Origin: Kitasatospora sp. NBC_00374
GTDB lineage: Bacteria; Actinomycetota; Actinomycetes; Streptomycetales; Streptomycetaceae
Reading direction: 5' to 3'
Assembly: GCF_041434935.1 (NCBI RefSeq)
Contig: NZ_CP107964.1
Coordinates: 3,906,001-3,970,000 of the forward strand
Length of the DNA: 64,000 nt
Part shown: in pieces, positions 15,546 through 24,137 of the stretch
Layout of the letters: each line of letters begins with the position of its first letter
Position numbering within the stretch: position 1 is the first letter of the stretch
Position numbers and translations under genes: made by a program
The notes under the pieces: model-generated
The model's input: only the letters and a program-made list of their open reading frames with translations
What the model was told of the DNA's origin: nothing
The model's database searches: none

Positions 15546-16550
15546 TCAGAAGAACACCGAGCGCCGCTGCACCAGCAGCTTGTACAGGGTGTGCTGGATG
15601 GTCTCCCGGACCCGGTCGGTGAGGTCGAAGACCAGCATCGGGTCGTCCGCCGCGTCCTTCGGGTAGCCGTCGGTCGGGATCGGCTCACCGAACTGGATGG
15701 TCCACTTGGTCGGCAGCGGGACGGCGCCGAGCGGGCCGAGCCAGGGGAAGGTCGGCGTGACCGGCAGGTACGGCAGGCCGAGCAGCCGCGCCAGCGTCTT
15801 GAAGTTGCCGATCATCGGGTAGGTCTCCTCCGCCCCGACGATCGAGCACGGCACGATCGGCACCTGGGCCCGGAGCGCGGAGGCCACGAAGCCGCCCCGG
15901 CCGAACCGCTGCAGCTTGTACCGGTCCGCGAACGGCTTGCCGATGCCCTTGAACCCCTCCGGCCAGACCCCGACCACCTCGCCGCGCTCCAGCAGTGCCT
16001 GGGCGTCCTCGTTGCAGGCCAGCGTGTGCCCGGCCTTGCGGGCGAGCTCGCCGACCACCGGCAGGACGAAGACCAGGTCGGCCGCGAGCATCCGCAGGTG
16101 GCGGCGGGCCGGGTGGTGGTCGTGCACGGCGACCTGGGTCATCAGCGCGTCCAGCGGCACCGTCCCCGAGTGGTTGGCGACGATCAGGACGCCGCCCTCG
16201 GCCGGGATGTTCTCGATGCCCCGCACCTCGACCCGGAAGTACTTCTCGGCGAGCGGGCGCAGCAGCGAGAGGAAGACCTCCTCGGTCAGCTCCTGGTCGA
16301 AGCCGAAGTCGTCCACCTCGTAGTCGCCGGTGATCCGGCGGCGCAGGAAGGCGAGGCCGTCGGCGGCGCGCGCCTCCCAGCCCTTGCCGAGCACCCTGGT
16401 CGCGGTGTCGCCGAGCCGCCCGGCGAGCGCGCCGCCGACGGCCTCGGCGAGCCGGTCGGCGAGGTCGCCCTGCTTGCCCTGCCAGCTGGGGGCGGACTCG
16501 ATCGGGATGACCTTGGCCTCGCCCATGGCATGGTCCCTGGCGGCAGTCAT
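15546..16550 (-). CDS. Lysophospholipid acyltransferase (PlsC-like)
   Basis: A 334-residue membrane-associated acyltransferase. The catalytic HX4D motif is NHSGTVPLD and the glycerol-phosphate-binding motif is VWPEGFKG; a third block IVPCSIVGAEE follows. It probably transfers an acyl chain to lysophosphatidate or a related acceptor. An N-terminal region of about 100 residues precedes the domain. The ATG overlaps the stop of the upstream epimerase gene (ATGA), so the two are translated together. The same pair is conserved near bldN in streptomycetes. Acceptor specificity cannot be read from the sequence. Confidence 0.87.
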   Translation of the reverse strand: MTAARDHAMGEAKVIPIESAPSWQGKQGDLADRLAEAVGGALAGRLGDTATRVLGKGWEARAADGLAFLRRRITGDYEVDDFGFDQELTEEVFLSLLRPLAEKYFRVEVRGIENIPAEGGVLIVANHSGTVPLDALMTQVAVHDHHPARRHLRMLAADLVFVLPVVGELARKAGHTLACNEDAQALLERGEVVGVWPEGFKGIGKPFADRYKLQRFGRGGFVASALRAQVPIVPCSIVGAEETYPMIGNFKTLARLLGLPYLPVTPTFPWLGPLGAVPLPTKWTIQFGEPIPTDGYPKDAADDPMLVFDLTDRVRETIQHTLYKLLVQRRSVFF

Positions 16551-17623
16551 CGCGGCATCGGCTCCTCGGTGTGGTGACCGGTGGTGGGGTGGTGGCCGTC
16601 CGGGCCGAGCAGGCCGGCCAGCCGGTCGGTGACGGCGGTCAGACGCTCCGGCGGGAGCAGGCCTGCGGACTGGGCGGCGGCGAAGTCGGCGAAGGCCTGC
16701 AGGGTGGTGTACCGGGGGGTGAAGCCGAAGGTCTCGCGCAGCCGGGAGGTGTCGACCACCCGGCCGTGGCTGAGCAGCTGGATCTGTTCGGGCGACATGT
16801 CGGCCAGCCGGGTCTGCCGGACCAGCCCGGCCACCAGGTTGAGCGCGGGCAGCAGCAGCGGCACGGTCGGCCGGCCGAGCCGGCGGGCGCACTGGGAGAG
16901 CAGCAGCACGCCGTCGCCGGCGACGTTGAAGGTGCCGGTGTTGGTGGTGCCGGCCGCGGGTTCCTCCGCCGCCAGCCGGAGCACCTCGACCGCGTCGTCC
17001 TCGTGGACGAACTGCAGCCGGGGGTCGCGGCCGAGCACGGTGGGCAGCAGTGGCAGGGCGAAGTAGGCGCTGAGCGGGGTGTCGCCGGCCGGACCGACGA
17101 TGTTGGCGAACCGCAGCACGGTGACGGCGACGTCGGGGCGGCGCCGCGAGAAGCCCCGGACGTACCCCTCGACCTCGGCGGCGTCCTTCGCGAAGCCCCC
17201 CGGCGGGAGCGCCTTGGGCTGCATCCGCTCGGCGAAGACGGCGGGGTCGCGAGGGGCGGAGCCGTACACGGCGGTGGTGGACTTGACCACCAGGCGGCGC
17301 AGGCCCGGGGCCTTCTGGCAGGCACCGAGCAGCTGCATGGTGCCGATGACGTTGGTCTCCTTGACGGCGCTGCGGCCGCCGGAGCCGGTCGCGCTGACGT
17401 TGAGGTGGACCACCGTGTCGACCTCGTGCTCGGCGATCACCCGGGCGACGGCCGGGCGGCGCAGGTCGACCCGGGTGAAGGCGACATCGGCCGGGAGCTC
17501 GCCGGGCGGCGGTTGGACGTCGACCCCGATCACCCGGTCGATGCCGGGCCTCGCGGCGATCTCGGCGGCGAACCGGGCGCCCAGGTGGCGGGCCACTCCG
17601 GTGACGAGCACGACCTTGCCCAC
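16547..17623 (-). CDS. NAD-dependent epimerase/dehydratase (extended SDR)
   Basis: A 358-residue Rossmann enzyme of the UDP-glucose-4-epimerase type: nucleotide motif VTGVARHLGARF (slightly atypical GxxxxxG), DVQPP acidic strand end, VVHLN, and STTAVYG with the catalytic Ser/Tyr region. The C-terminus is His-rich (GHHPTTGHHTEE), which could bind metal. The start is GTG with GAGGAGG upstream. It is translationally coupled to the acyltransferase downstream, suggesting a shared lipid or polyisoprenoid-linked sugar pathway; that is inference. Confidence 0.87.
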   Translation of the reverse strand: MGKVVLVTGVARHLGARFAAEIAARPGIDRVIGVDVQPPPGELPADVAFTRVDLRRPAVARVIAEHEVDTVVHLNVSATGSGGRSAVKETNVIGTMQLLGACQKAPGLRRLVVKSTTAVYGSAPRDPAVFAERMQPKALPPGGFAKDAAEVEGYVRGFSRRRPDVAVTVLRFANIVGPAGDTPLSAYFALPLLPTVLGRDPRLQFVHEDDAVEVLRLAAEEPAAGTTNTGTFNVAGDGVLLLSQCARRLGRPTVPLLLPALNLVAGLVRQTRLADMSPEQIQLLSHGRVVDTSRLRETFGFTPRYTTLQAFADFAAAQSAGLLPPERLTAVTDRLAGLLGPDGHHPTTGHHTEEPMPR

Positions 17624-17823
17624 GTGTCCGTGTCCTCCTCAGTCCCATCCCTGCCTGAACCGTACCGCGCGGGCATTTCCGCGACGCAAACACGCCCAGG
17701 GGTGGAAACACGACTGCCCGCCCCGGCGGAATGCCGGGGCGGGCAGTGCGCACACCTGGTACGCGAGAGCGACCGTGGGCGGGCTGACTCCCGCGCGAAA
17801 CGGGGCAAGCGCCAGCCGAGGTG

Positions 17824-17922
17824 TTACTTCTTGTTGCGACGCTGAACGCGAGTCCTCTTCAGAAGCTTGCGGTGCTTCTTCTTGGCCATACGCTTGCGAC
17901 GCTTCTTGATGACAGAGCCCAC
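17824..17922 (-). CDS. Small ribosomal subunit protein bS22
   Basis: A 32-residue, extremely basic protein: starts [18 protein letters not shown] and ends RVQRRNKK. It matches the AURKAIP1/COX24-type peptide found on mycobacterial 30S subunits as bS22, almost residue for residue. GTG start; CGAGGG lies upstream. The stop is TAA, which is rare in this genome and typical of highly expressed genes. Many codons (AAG, CGT, CTT) differ from its GC3-rich neighbours, again fitting high expression. It lies alone between the epimerase and the HTH gene. Confidence 0.9.
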   Translation of the reverse strand: MGSVIKKRRKRMAKKKHRKLLKRTRVQRRNKK

Positions 17923-18054
17923 GGAACAACCCTCGCTCACTCGGACCCGCGCCCGTGAGAGACGGGAGTCCATACGACTGACGGAGGGCCTAGCCTACCC
18001 CTCGCTTCGCGTAAGCCGTAATCGGCCCCGATCGGGCGCCGCGCCGTGTCCTTC

Positions 18055-18264
18055 CTACGCGCTCTGCAACCGCACGTAGGACTCCTTGAGATAGTCGTGG
18101 ACCTCCTTCTCGGGGACCCGGAAGGAGCGGCCGACCCTGATGGCCGGAAGTTCTCCACTGTGCACCAGGCGGTACACCGTCATCTTCGAGACCCGCATGA
18201 CCGAGGCCACCTCGGCCACGGTCAGGAAGACGACATCCTGGAGGGGGCGTTCGCCGGAACTCAT
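18055..18264 (-). CDS. Excisionase/MerR-type helix-turn-helix DNA-binding protein
   Basis: A 69-residue single-domain protein: LTVAEVASVMRVSKMTVYRLVHSGE forms the helix-turn-helix and LPAIRVGRSFRVPEKEVHDYL the wing and third helix of the HTH_17 (AlpA/Xis/BldC-like) family. It is not BldC itself, whose sequence differs, but probably the conserved streptomycete regulator encoded beside the bS22 gene. I have a vague memory of an S. coelicolor BldD target (BdtA) at this position, which I cannot confirm. Such proteins often oligomerise along direct repeats. The ATG opens the reading frame; the weak GGTGAGG is about 3 bases upstream. Confidence 0.85.
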   Translation of the reverse strand: MSSGERPLQDVVFLTVAEVASVMRVSKMTVYRLVHSGELPAIRVGRSFRVPEKEVHDYLKESYVRLQSA

Positions 18265-18380
18265 GACCTCACCCGACCCTTACCCGTGTGCAAGGCACCG
18301 GCTTCCCCTCCGGTGACTCCACCGGCACACGTGTATCCCCAGAGTAGTTATGGGTGGTACCAGTGGGAAGAGGGAGAAGC

Positions 18381-19232
18381 TCACTCCTTGTACGGTGCGA
18401 GATCCGCCCGTTGCAGTACGTAGTCGCTCAGCGGTCTGTAGCACTCGGGGGGAGAGCCGTCGTCCACCGGGACCACGACGGCGACCTCGCCCTCCGCCTC
18501 CCCGACGAACGGCGCCGGGTCGTTGGAGTCGGCGATCCCGCCGGCCGGGACACCCAGGCGGCCGGCGCCGCAGAGCCAGCCGTGGTCGCCCAACACCAGG
18601 CCCGGCAGGGGCTGTCCGGCGTGGGTGAGCTCGGCCAGGGCCAGGCGGACCGGCTGCGCGGAGTGGGTGTGCAGCAGTCCTCCCTGGCTCCGGTCGAGTC
18701 TGCCACCACGCGCCGCTCCCCCGTCAAGGGCTCGGACCACGGCGACCGGGCCGCGGTAGTCGAGTGCGCAGTTGCGCTCTCCGTCGGGGGTGGGCTCACG
18801 GAAGCGCGTACCGCGCGCAGGAGTGAGCAGGGTGCAGCCGGCTGCTTCGAGCGCCCTGGCGAGGGAGGTGTGAAACTCCGTCAGCCGGGTCGGGTGCCCG
18901 GTGCCGGCGAGGACGGTGGCACGTCGGCGGGCGGCGGCGCGCAGCAGGTCGGCGAGCCGGTCCAGGGCGTCCAGCGTGCGGTCGGGGTCGATGGTGTCGG
19001 TGCCCTGGCCGCGGCCGAAGTCGGGGTCGACGCCGACCCGGTCGGCCATCAGCCCGAGGACGGCGCCCGGGCCCCACCGGCCCTCAGGGGCGAGGCCCAT
19101 CAGGGCCGTCGGGTCGCCCTGGCCGAACAGGCGGTAGCTGCGGAGGTTGCGCTGACGGGTGGTCGGGATGTCCGGCCCGGCCAGCCGGCGCCGGACCAGG
19201 TGCTCGCGCAGGGCGGCCCGGGCGGCGGTCAC
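18381..19232 (-). CDS. Phosphatase-family protein of unknown substrate
   Basis: A 283-residue protein of a family annotated as phosphatase in streptomycetes. Visible blocks: LREHLVRRRLAGPDI, ALMGLAPEGRW, VLGLMADRVGV, GTDTIDPDRTLDALDRLA, VLAGTGHPTRLTEFH, LLHTHSAQP and LVLGDHGWLCGAGRLGV followed by SNDPAPFVGEAEG. GTGHPTRL and GDHGW look like nucleotide or phosphate-binding loops, but I see no standard phosphatase signature. The GTG start overlaps the acuC stop (GTGA), so the two form a coupled pair. Direct biochemical evidence for phosphatase activity is unknown to me. Confidence 0.72.
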   Translation of the reverse strand: MTAARAALREHLVRRRLAGPDIPTTRQRNLRSYRLFGQGDPTALMGLAPEGRWGPGAVLGLMADRVGVDPDFGRGQGTDTIDPDRTLDALDRLADLLRAAARRRATVLAGTGHPTRLTEFHTSLARALEAAGCTLLTPARGTRFREPTPDGERNCALDYRGPVAVVRALDGGAARGGRLDRSQGGLLHTHSAQPVRLALAELTHAGQPLPGLVLGDHGWLCGAGRLGVPAGGIADSNDPAPFVGEAEGEVAVVVPVDDGSPPECYRPLSDYVLQRADLAPYKE

Positions 19233-20428
19233 GGCAGCAGTCCGTGGTGCGGGAAGACCGCCCGGCGGGCCGCCAGGATCGCCTGGTCGAGGCGGTCGCC
19301 GGGGTCGTAGCCGTGGTCGTGGAAGTCCCGCCAGTCGGGCTTGACGCCGTCGGTCATCCGCAGCGGGGCCTGCTGTCTGGTCCGCCGGTAGACCTCGGCG
19401 CGCCAGTCGGCGGGGGTCTCGGCGGCCGGGTCGACCGGGCGGCCGGCGGCGGTGGCCACCAGGTGCGTCCAGGCCCGCGGCACCACGTCGACCACCGCGT
19501 ACCCGCCGCCGCCGAGCGCCAGCCAGCGGCCGTCGGCGTGCTCGTGGGCCAGCCCGTGCATCGCCTCGGTGACCATCCGCTGGGCGTCCAGCGAGACCGC
19601 GAGATGGGCCAGCGGGTCCTCGACGTGGGTGTCCGCGCCGTGCTGGCTCACCAGGACCTGCGGGCGGAAGGCGGCCAGCAGCTCCGGCACCAGGGCGTGG
19701 AAGGCGCGCAGCCAGCCCGCGTCGCCGGTGCCGGCCGGGAGCGGCAGGTTGGCGGCGGAGCCGGGGGCGTCGGGGCCGCCGGTCTCGGTGGACCAGCCGG
19801 TCTCCGGGAAGAGCGTCGCCGGGGACTCGTGCAGCGAGACGGTGAGCACCCGCGGGTCGTTCCAGAAGGCCGCCTGGACGCCGTCGCCGTGGTGCACGTC
19901 CACGTCCACGTACGCGACCCGCTCGGCGCCGAGCTCCAGCAGGCGGGCGATGGCGAGGGCCGGGTCGTTGTAGATGCAGAAGCCGGCGGCCTTGGCGGGC
20001 ATCGCGTGGTGCAGGCCGCCGGCGAAGTTCACCGCGTGCCGGGTCTCGCCGCGCCACAGGGCCTCGGCGGCGGCCACCGACTGGCCGGCGATCAGCGCGG
20101 ACGCCGAGTGCAGGCCGGGGAAGGCCCAGTTGTCGTCGGTGCCCAGACCGTGCCGGGCATCGCTCAGCGCCGGGTCGGCGGCCACCCGGCGGACGGCCTG
20201 CACGTACTCGGCGGTGTGCACCAGGCGCAGGGTGGAGTCCCCGGCGGCCGGGGCGGCGCGGACGGTGACGCCTGGCCCCGCGGTCAGCCCGAAGGCCTCG
20301 ACCAGCCGCATGGTGAGCGCCAGGCGGGTGGGGTCCATCGGGTGTCCGGGGCCGAAGTCGTAGCCGGTCTCGGCCTCGTCCCAGTACAACTGCAGGCCGC
20401 AGGGGCTCTCGCGCTCGGCTTCGGGCAT
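19229..20428 (-). CDS. acuC: Acetoin utilization protein AcuC / histone-deacetylase-family enzyme
   Basis: A class I-type zinc deacetylase of about 399 residues. Diagnostic blocks are GGLHHAMPAKAAGFCIYND, YVDVDVHHGDGVQAAFW (zinc Asp and His), SLHESPATLFP, VSQHGADTHVEDPL and a GGGGYAV loop near the C-terminus. AcuC deacetylates acetyl-CoA synthetase in Bacillus, switching acetate use on. The ATG (MPEAERE) is chosen; a GTG nine bases earlier is also possible and neither has a well-spaced Shine-Dalgarno. The downstream gene is coupled. Confidence 0.88.
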   Translation of the reverse strand: MPEAERESPCGLQLYWDEAETGYDFGPGHPMDPTRLALTMRLVEAFGLTAGPGVTVRAAPAAGDSTLRLVHTAEYVQAVRRVAADPALSDARHGLGTDDNWAFPGLHSASALIAGQSVAAAEALWRGETRHAVNFAGGLHHAMPAKAAGFCIYNDPALAIARLLELGAERVAYVDVDVHHGDGVQAAFWNDPRVLTVSLHESPATLFPETGWSTETGGPDAPGSAANLPLPAGTGDAGWLRAFHALVPELLAAFRPQVLVSQHGADTHVEDPLAHLAVSLDAQRMVTEAMHGLAHEHADGRWLALGGGGYAVVDVVPRAWTHLVATAAGRPVDPAAETPADWRAEVYRRTRQQAPLRMTDGVKPDWRDFHDHGYDPGDRLDQAILAARRAVFPHHGLLP

Positions 20429-20516
20429 GGCTCCCACGGTAGTGGGTGCGGCCCGGACGGCCGGACCGGCCCCGGGGCGGCGTGTGCGGTGCGGGGTGCC
20501 TGAGACTGCGGGGTGC

Positions 20517-21734
20517 CTAAGGCGTGGCGGGCGCCGGTGCCGGTGTCGTGGCCGGCGCCGGGGCGAAGTGGTCGGAGAGCGGGATGATCACGAGCACCAG
20601 GGCCGTCGGGGCGAGCAGCGCCCAGCGGTACGAACTGGCGCCGGCGATCGCGCCGACCAGCGGGGAGCCGACCAGGAAGCCCACGTAGTTGAACAGGTTG
20701 ACCCGGGCCACCCCCGCGGCCGAGTCGTCCGGGAAGAGCCGGCCGCCGGCCGCGAAGACCTGCGGGATGATCGCGCAGATGCCGAATCCCAGCACGGTGA
20801 ACCCGGCGATCGCGGCCCACGGCCCGGGCGCCAGGGCGGCCAGCAGGAACCCAAGCGCGGCCAGCGCGGCCCCCGCCCGGACCACGGCGACGGCGCCCAG
20901 GTGCTGCACGGCACGGTCGCCGAGGGTGCGGCCGACCAGCATCGCGACCATGTAGCCGAGGTAGGAGAGCTTGGCGACGTCGTCCGGGCTGTCCAGACCG
21001 TCGGTGAGGTACTTGACGCTGTAGTTGGAGGCCGTGGCGTCGGCGATGCACGCGACCGCCATGGCCAGGCAGAGCGGGAGCAGCGGCTTCCACGGGATCG
21101 AGCGGGCGGCGGCCTCGGCGGCCTCCCGGACGGCGTCGCCGAGTTCGGCCCGGCCGGCGAACCGGGTGCCGGCCAGCAGGGCGAGCGGGATCAGGACGAC
21201 GGCCGCGCCACCGAACAGGGTGGGCAGCCCCAGGTCGTCGTGCGCGCCGAGCGCCGCGACGGCGGCCCCGACGATGGCACCGAGGCTGAACGCCGCATGG
21301 AAGCCGATCATGATGCTGCGGCCGTACCGGCGCTGGAGGCCGACGCCGAGCATGTTCATCGAGGCGTCGAGCGCGCCGATCAGCAGGCCGAACACGCCGA
21401 GCGCGAGGCCGAGTTCCCACAGCCGGTCGCCGAAGCCGGTCAGGCCGAGGGTCAGACAGACGGCGGGCTGGACGACCCGCAGGACGGACCGGGCGCTGGT
21501 CCGCTTGACCAGCCGCTCCGAGGTGATCGAGCCGACCCCGGCGAGCACCGGCACGGCCGCCAGGAAGACCGGCAGCAGGCCGTCGGTCAGCCCGTAGCGG
21601 TCCTGGATCTCCGGGATGCAGGTGACCAGCAGCGCGAAGGTCACGCCCTGCAGGAGGAAGCCGACGGCGAGGGCCGCACGGGCCTGCCTCAGTCGCTCGG
21701 TGACGACCGGTCCGGTGGTGCCCGTTTCCCGCAT
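20517..21734 (-). CDS. MFS transporter
   Basis: A 405-residue integral membrane protein with about 12 hydrophobic segments and a central cytoplasmic loop (RAELGDAVREAAEAAARS). The first segment begins LAVGFLLQGVTFALL. The cytoplasmic loop after segment 2 reads SERLVKRTSARSV, a degenerate MFS motif A. The tail is Pro/Ala/Thr-rich. Substrate unknown; the general shape is that of fucose-permease-like or drug-efflux MFS members. Single gene with short flanks. Confidence 0.85.
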   Translation of the reverse strand: MRETGTTGPVVTERLRQARAALAVGFLLQGVTFALLVTCIPEIQDRYGLTDGLLPVFLAAVPVLAGVGSITSERLVKRTSARSVLRVVQPAVCLTLGLTGFGDRLWELGLALGVFGLLIGALDASMNMLGVGLQRRYGRSIMIGFHAAFSLGAIVGAAVAALGAHDDLGLPTLFGGAAVVLIPLALLAGTRFAGRAELGDAVREAAEAAARSIPWKPLLPLCLAMAVACIADATASNYSVKYLTDGLDSPDDVAKLSYLGYMVAMLVGRTLGDRAVQHLGAVAVVRAGAALAALGFLLAALAPGPWAAIAGFTVLGFGICAIIPQVFAAGGRLFPDDSAAGVARVNLFNYVGFLVGSPLVGAIAGASSYRWALLAPTALVLVIIPLSDHFAPAPATTPAPAPATP

Positions 21735-21834
21735 CTGCCGACCTCGCTCACCCCGGCGCTACCGGCCGGTACGACGATGTTGGCGTGAGCGTAGGGGCTG
21801 TGGAGGCTTTGCGGGAGGGGGGCGGAGGGATCGG

Positions 21835-22488
21835 TTAGTAGGCCAAGAGGTCCAGAACCTCGTCCAGGTCGGCGAGCAGTCCGGTCGCCCCGGCGGCGGT
21901 GAGCCTGGCGGGGTCGGTGAGCGCCGCATGGCCGTACACGTCCATACCGGCCGCGCGGGCGGCGAGCACGCCGTTCGGGCTGTCCTCGATCACCAGGCAG
22001 CGGTCCGGCGGCACGCCCAGGGTGCGGGCGGCGTGCAGGAAGAGGTCCGGGGCGGGCTTGCCGACGCCGACGTCCTGCGCGCTGAAGATCCGCTCCTCCT
22101 CGTGCAGCCCGCGCAGACCGGTGAGGTCGAGCGCGGTCCGGATCCAGGAGTGGTGGGCGGAGGAGGCCAGGCAGTACGGCACACCGCGCTGCTGAAGGGA
22201 CTTCAGCAGCCGCTCGGCACCACGGACCGGGGCCAGCTCCTCGGCGAACGCGGCGAACACCCGGGCGTGGAACAGGTCGTCGAAGCCCTCGGGCAGGGAG
22301 GCGCCGTGGCGCTCGCCGATCACGTCGTGCACCTTGTGCGCGGCGCAGCCCATGTAGTCCCGATACGAGTCCTCGACCGTGGTGGGAAAGCCGAGTTCGG
22401 TCAGGAACTCGGCCAGCACCCGGTTGGAGATCGGCTCGCTGTCCACCAGGACGCCGTCGTTGTCGAAGATCACCAGGTCGTAACTCAC
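21835..22488 (-). CDS. HAD-family hydrolase (beta-phosphoglucomutase-like)
   Basis: A 217-residue HAD enzyme with motif I IFDNDGVLVDSEP, motif II LASSAHH, the lysine region VGVGKPAPDLFL and motif III IEDSPNGVLAA. A helical cap follows motif I, as in the YcjU/PgmB and GPH subgroup that dephosphorylates small sugar phosphates. The GTG start (MSYDLVIFD) is only ten bases after the proC stop, so cotranscription with proC is likely. The substrate cannot be inferred. Confidence 0.88.
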   Translation of the reverse strand: MSYDLVIFDNDGVLVDSEPISNRVLAEFLTELGFPTTVEDSYRDYMGCAAHKVHDVIGERHGASLPEGFDDLFHARVFAAFAEELAPVRGAERLLKSLQQRGVPYCLASSAHHSWIRTALDLTGLRGLHEEERIFSAQDVGVGKPAPDLFLHAARTLGVPPDRCLVIEDSPNGVLAARAAGMDVYGHAALTDPARLTAAGATGLLADLDEVLDLLAY

Positions 22489-22498
22489 CCGGTCGACC

Positions 22499-23323
22499 CT
22501 ACTTGCCGCCGCCGGCCAGCTCGCGGGAGCGGTCCCGCGCGGCCTCCAGCGCACCGAGCATGGCGGCCCTCACCCCGTGGTTCTCCAGCTCGCGGATGGC
22601 GGCGATGGTGGTACCCGCCGGGGAGGTGACGGCCTCGCGCAGCTTCACCGGGTGCTCGCCGGAGTCCCGCAGCATGATCGAGGCGCCGATCGCGGACTGC
22701 ACGATCAGGTCGTGCGCCACCGTCCGGGGCAGGCCCAGCAGGATGCCGGCGTCGATCATCGCCTCGACCAGGAAGTAGAAGTAGGCCGGCCCGGAGCCGG
22801 AGAGCGCGGTCGCCGCGTCCTGCTGGGACTCCGGCACGCGCAGCGCCTTGCCGACCGAGCGGAAGATCTCCTCGGTGCGGACCAGGTGCGCCTCGGTGGC
22901 GTGCGAGCCGCCGGAGATCACGCTCATCCCCTCGTCCACCAGAACGGGCGTGTTGGGCATCACCCGGACCACCGGCGTACCGGCGGCCAGCCGGTCCTCG
23001 AACCAGGTCGTCGGGATACCGGCGGCGGCCGAGACGACCAGCCGGTCGGTGGCGACGTGCGGGGCCAGCTCGTGCAGCAGCACCCCCATGTCCTGCGGCT
23101 TCACGGCCAGGATCAGGGTGTCGGCCAGCTTGGCGGCGTCCGCGTTGGAGACGGCGGTGACGCCGTAGTCCGAGGCCAGCTCCTCCGCGCGCTCCGGGCG
23201 GCGGGCGGTCACCAGGACGTCCGCCGGATCCTTGCCGGCCCGCAGCAGGCCGGAGAGCAGAGCCTCTCCGATCTTGCCGGTGCCGAGGAAGGCGATCTTC
23301 TGTCCGGTCGCACTGCTGGTCAT
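22499..23323 (-). CDS. proC: Pyrroline-5-carboxylate reductase
   Basis: Last step of proline synthesis (pyrroline-5-carboxylate to proline, NADPH). The 274 residues show the N-terminal Rossmann motif FLGTGKIGEALLSGLL, the VKPQ loop, RVMPNTP and the family signature SGSGPAYFYFLVEAMIDAG with the conserved Thr-rich EAVTSPAGTT near the C-terminus. The ATG (MTSSATG) is used; longer open frames upstream lack a ribosome site. The next gene upstream is a decayed regulator on the opposite strand. Confidence 0.95.
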   Translation of the reverse strand: MTSSATGQKIAFLGTGKIGEALLSGLLRAGKDPADVLVTARRPERAEELASDYGVTAVSNADAAKLADTLILAVKPQDMGVLLHELAPHVATDRLVVSAAAGIPTTWFEDRLAAGTPVVRVMPNTPVLVDEGMSVISGGSHATEAHLVRTEEIFRSVGKALRVPESQQDAATALSGSGPAYFYFLVEAMIDAGILLGLPRTVAHDLIVQSAIGASIMLRDSGEHPVKLREAVTSPAGTTIAAIRELENHGVRAAMLGALEAARDRSRELAGGGK

Positions 23324-23444
23324 GGCCGCTGCTCCTTCGTACGGTGCTGCGACCCATCCTCGCACCGGCCCGGGCGGCCCTGCGGGACCCGTCCACGGTG
23401 CGGGCAGCGTCAGCCGCCCGGCGGCGGCTCGGTGCGGTGCGGCT

Positions 23445-23942
23445 CGCTTGCTCCAGACGCCGACGATCGCCGAGGCGGTCCTGCGCGCGGGGGATCCCTT
23501 CGCGACGGAGGACGAGATCGCGCACAGGGTTGCGGCTCGGCTGCGACGCCAGGACCGCCTCCACGGTCCCAATCCGCCACGCTTCTGGTTCATCCTGGAC
23601 GAATCCGCGCTACGGCGGCCGGTCGGCGGGGCGCGTGCCATGCGGGAGCAGCTCAACGTGCTGCTGACTGTCGGCAAGGTCCCGCACGTGACGATTCAGG
23701 TGCTGCCGTATGCGGCCCAGGAGCACTCCGAGATGGGAGGGTCGCTGACGCTGCTGACCCTCCCGGGCCAATCCGTTGTGGCCTATGAGGAGGGCAGCAG
23801 ATCCGGTTCCCTGATCGAGGCTCAGGAGGACGTCAGCAAGCGCCGGGCGCTCTACGATCTCCTCAGGGCGCAGGCCCTGTCGCCCCGAGACTCTGCGGCG
23901 ATGATGAACGCGGCAATGGAGGGCTTCGGTCATGCGACCTGA
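23445..23942 (+). pseudogene. Headless XRE-family regulator (DUF5753 domain only)
   Basis: The frame reads the DUF5753 ligand or protein-interaction domain of the large Streptomyces XRE regulator family from LLQTPTIAEAVLRAG, through RLRRQDRL, FILDESALRRPVG and QVLPYAAQEH to YDLLRAQALSP near the end. The expected N-terminal XRE helix-turn-helix of about 90 residues is missing, and no plausible start lies at the truncation, which abuts the proC promoter region. It is therefore a 5'-deleted remnant. Its last codons still overlap the ATG of the intact DUF397 partner gene. Confidence 0.8.
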
Positions 23943-24135
23943 CGAGCGACCCGCCGAGTGGCGGAGGAGCAGCTACAGCAACGCCGACGGCGGCGAGTGC
24001 GTCGAGGTGGACGACGCCGCGCCCGGTACCGTCCGCGACTCCAAGGACCCCGACGGCCCGCGCCTCGCCTTCGCCCCCGCCGCCTGGCAGGCCTTCGTCA
24101 CCGCCGCCGCCCGGGGCGAGTTCGGCGGCGTCTGA
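23932..24135 (+). CDS. DUF397-domain protein
   Basis: A 67-residue protein typical of the partners of XRE-DUF5753 regulators: EWRRSSYSNADGGECVEV, VRDSKDPDGPRLAFAPAAWQAFV. The ATG overlaps the end of the decayed regulator gene (ATGCGACCTGA). In BldB/WhiJ-like systems these small proteins modulate the cognate regulator; here the cognate DNA-binding domain is gone, so it may be orphaned or act on another regulator. Confidence 0.88.
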   Translation: MRPDERPAEWRRSSYSNADGGECVEVDDAAPGTVRDSKDPDGPRLAFAPAAWQAFVTAAARGEFGGV

Positions 24136-24137
24136 CC

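Noticed and set aside
18055..18264. BldC identity for the small HTH protein
   Set aside because: Same fold class, but the sequence does not match remembered BldC, and the bS22/acuC context is different.
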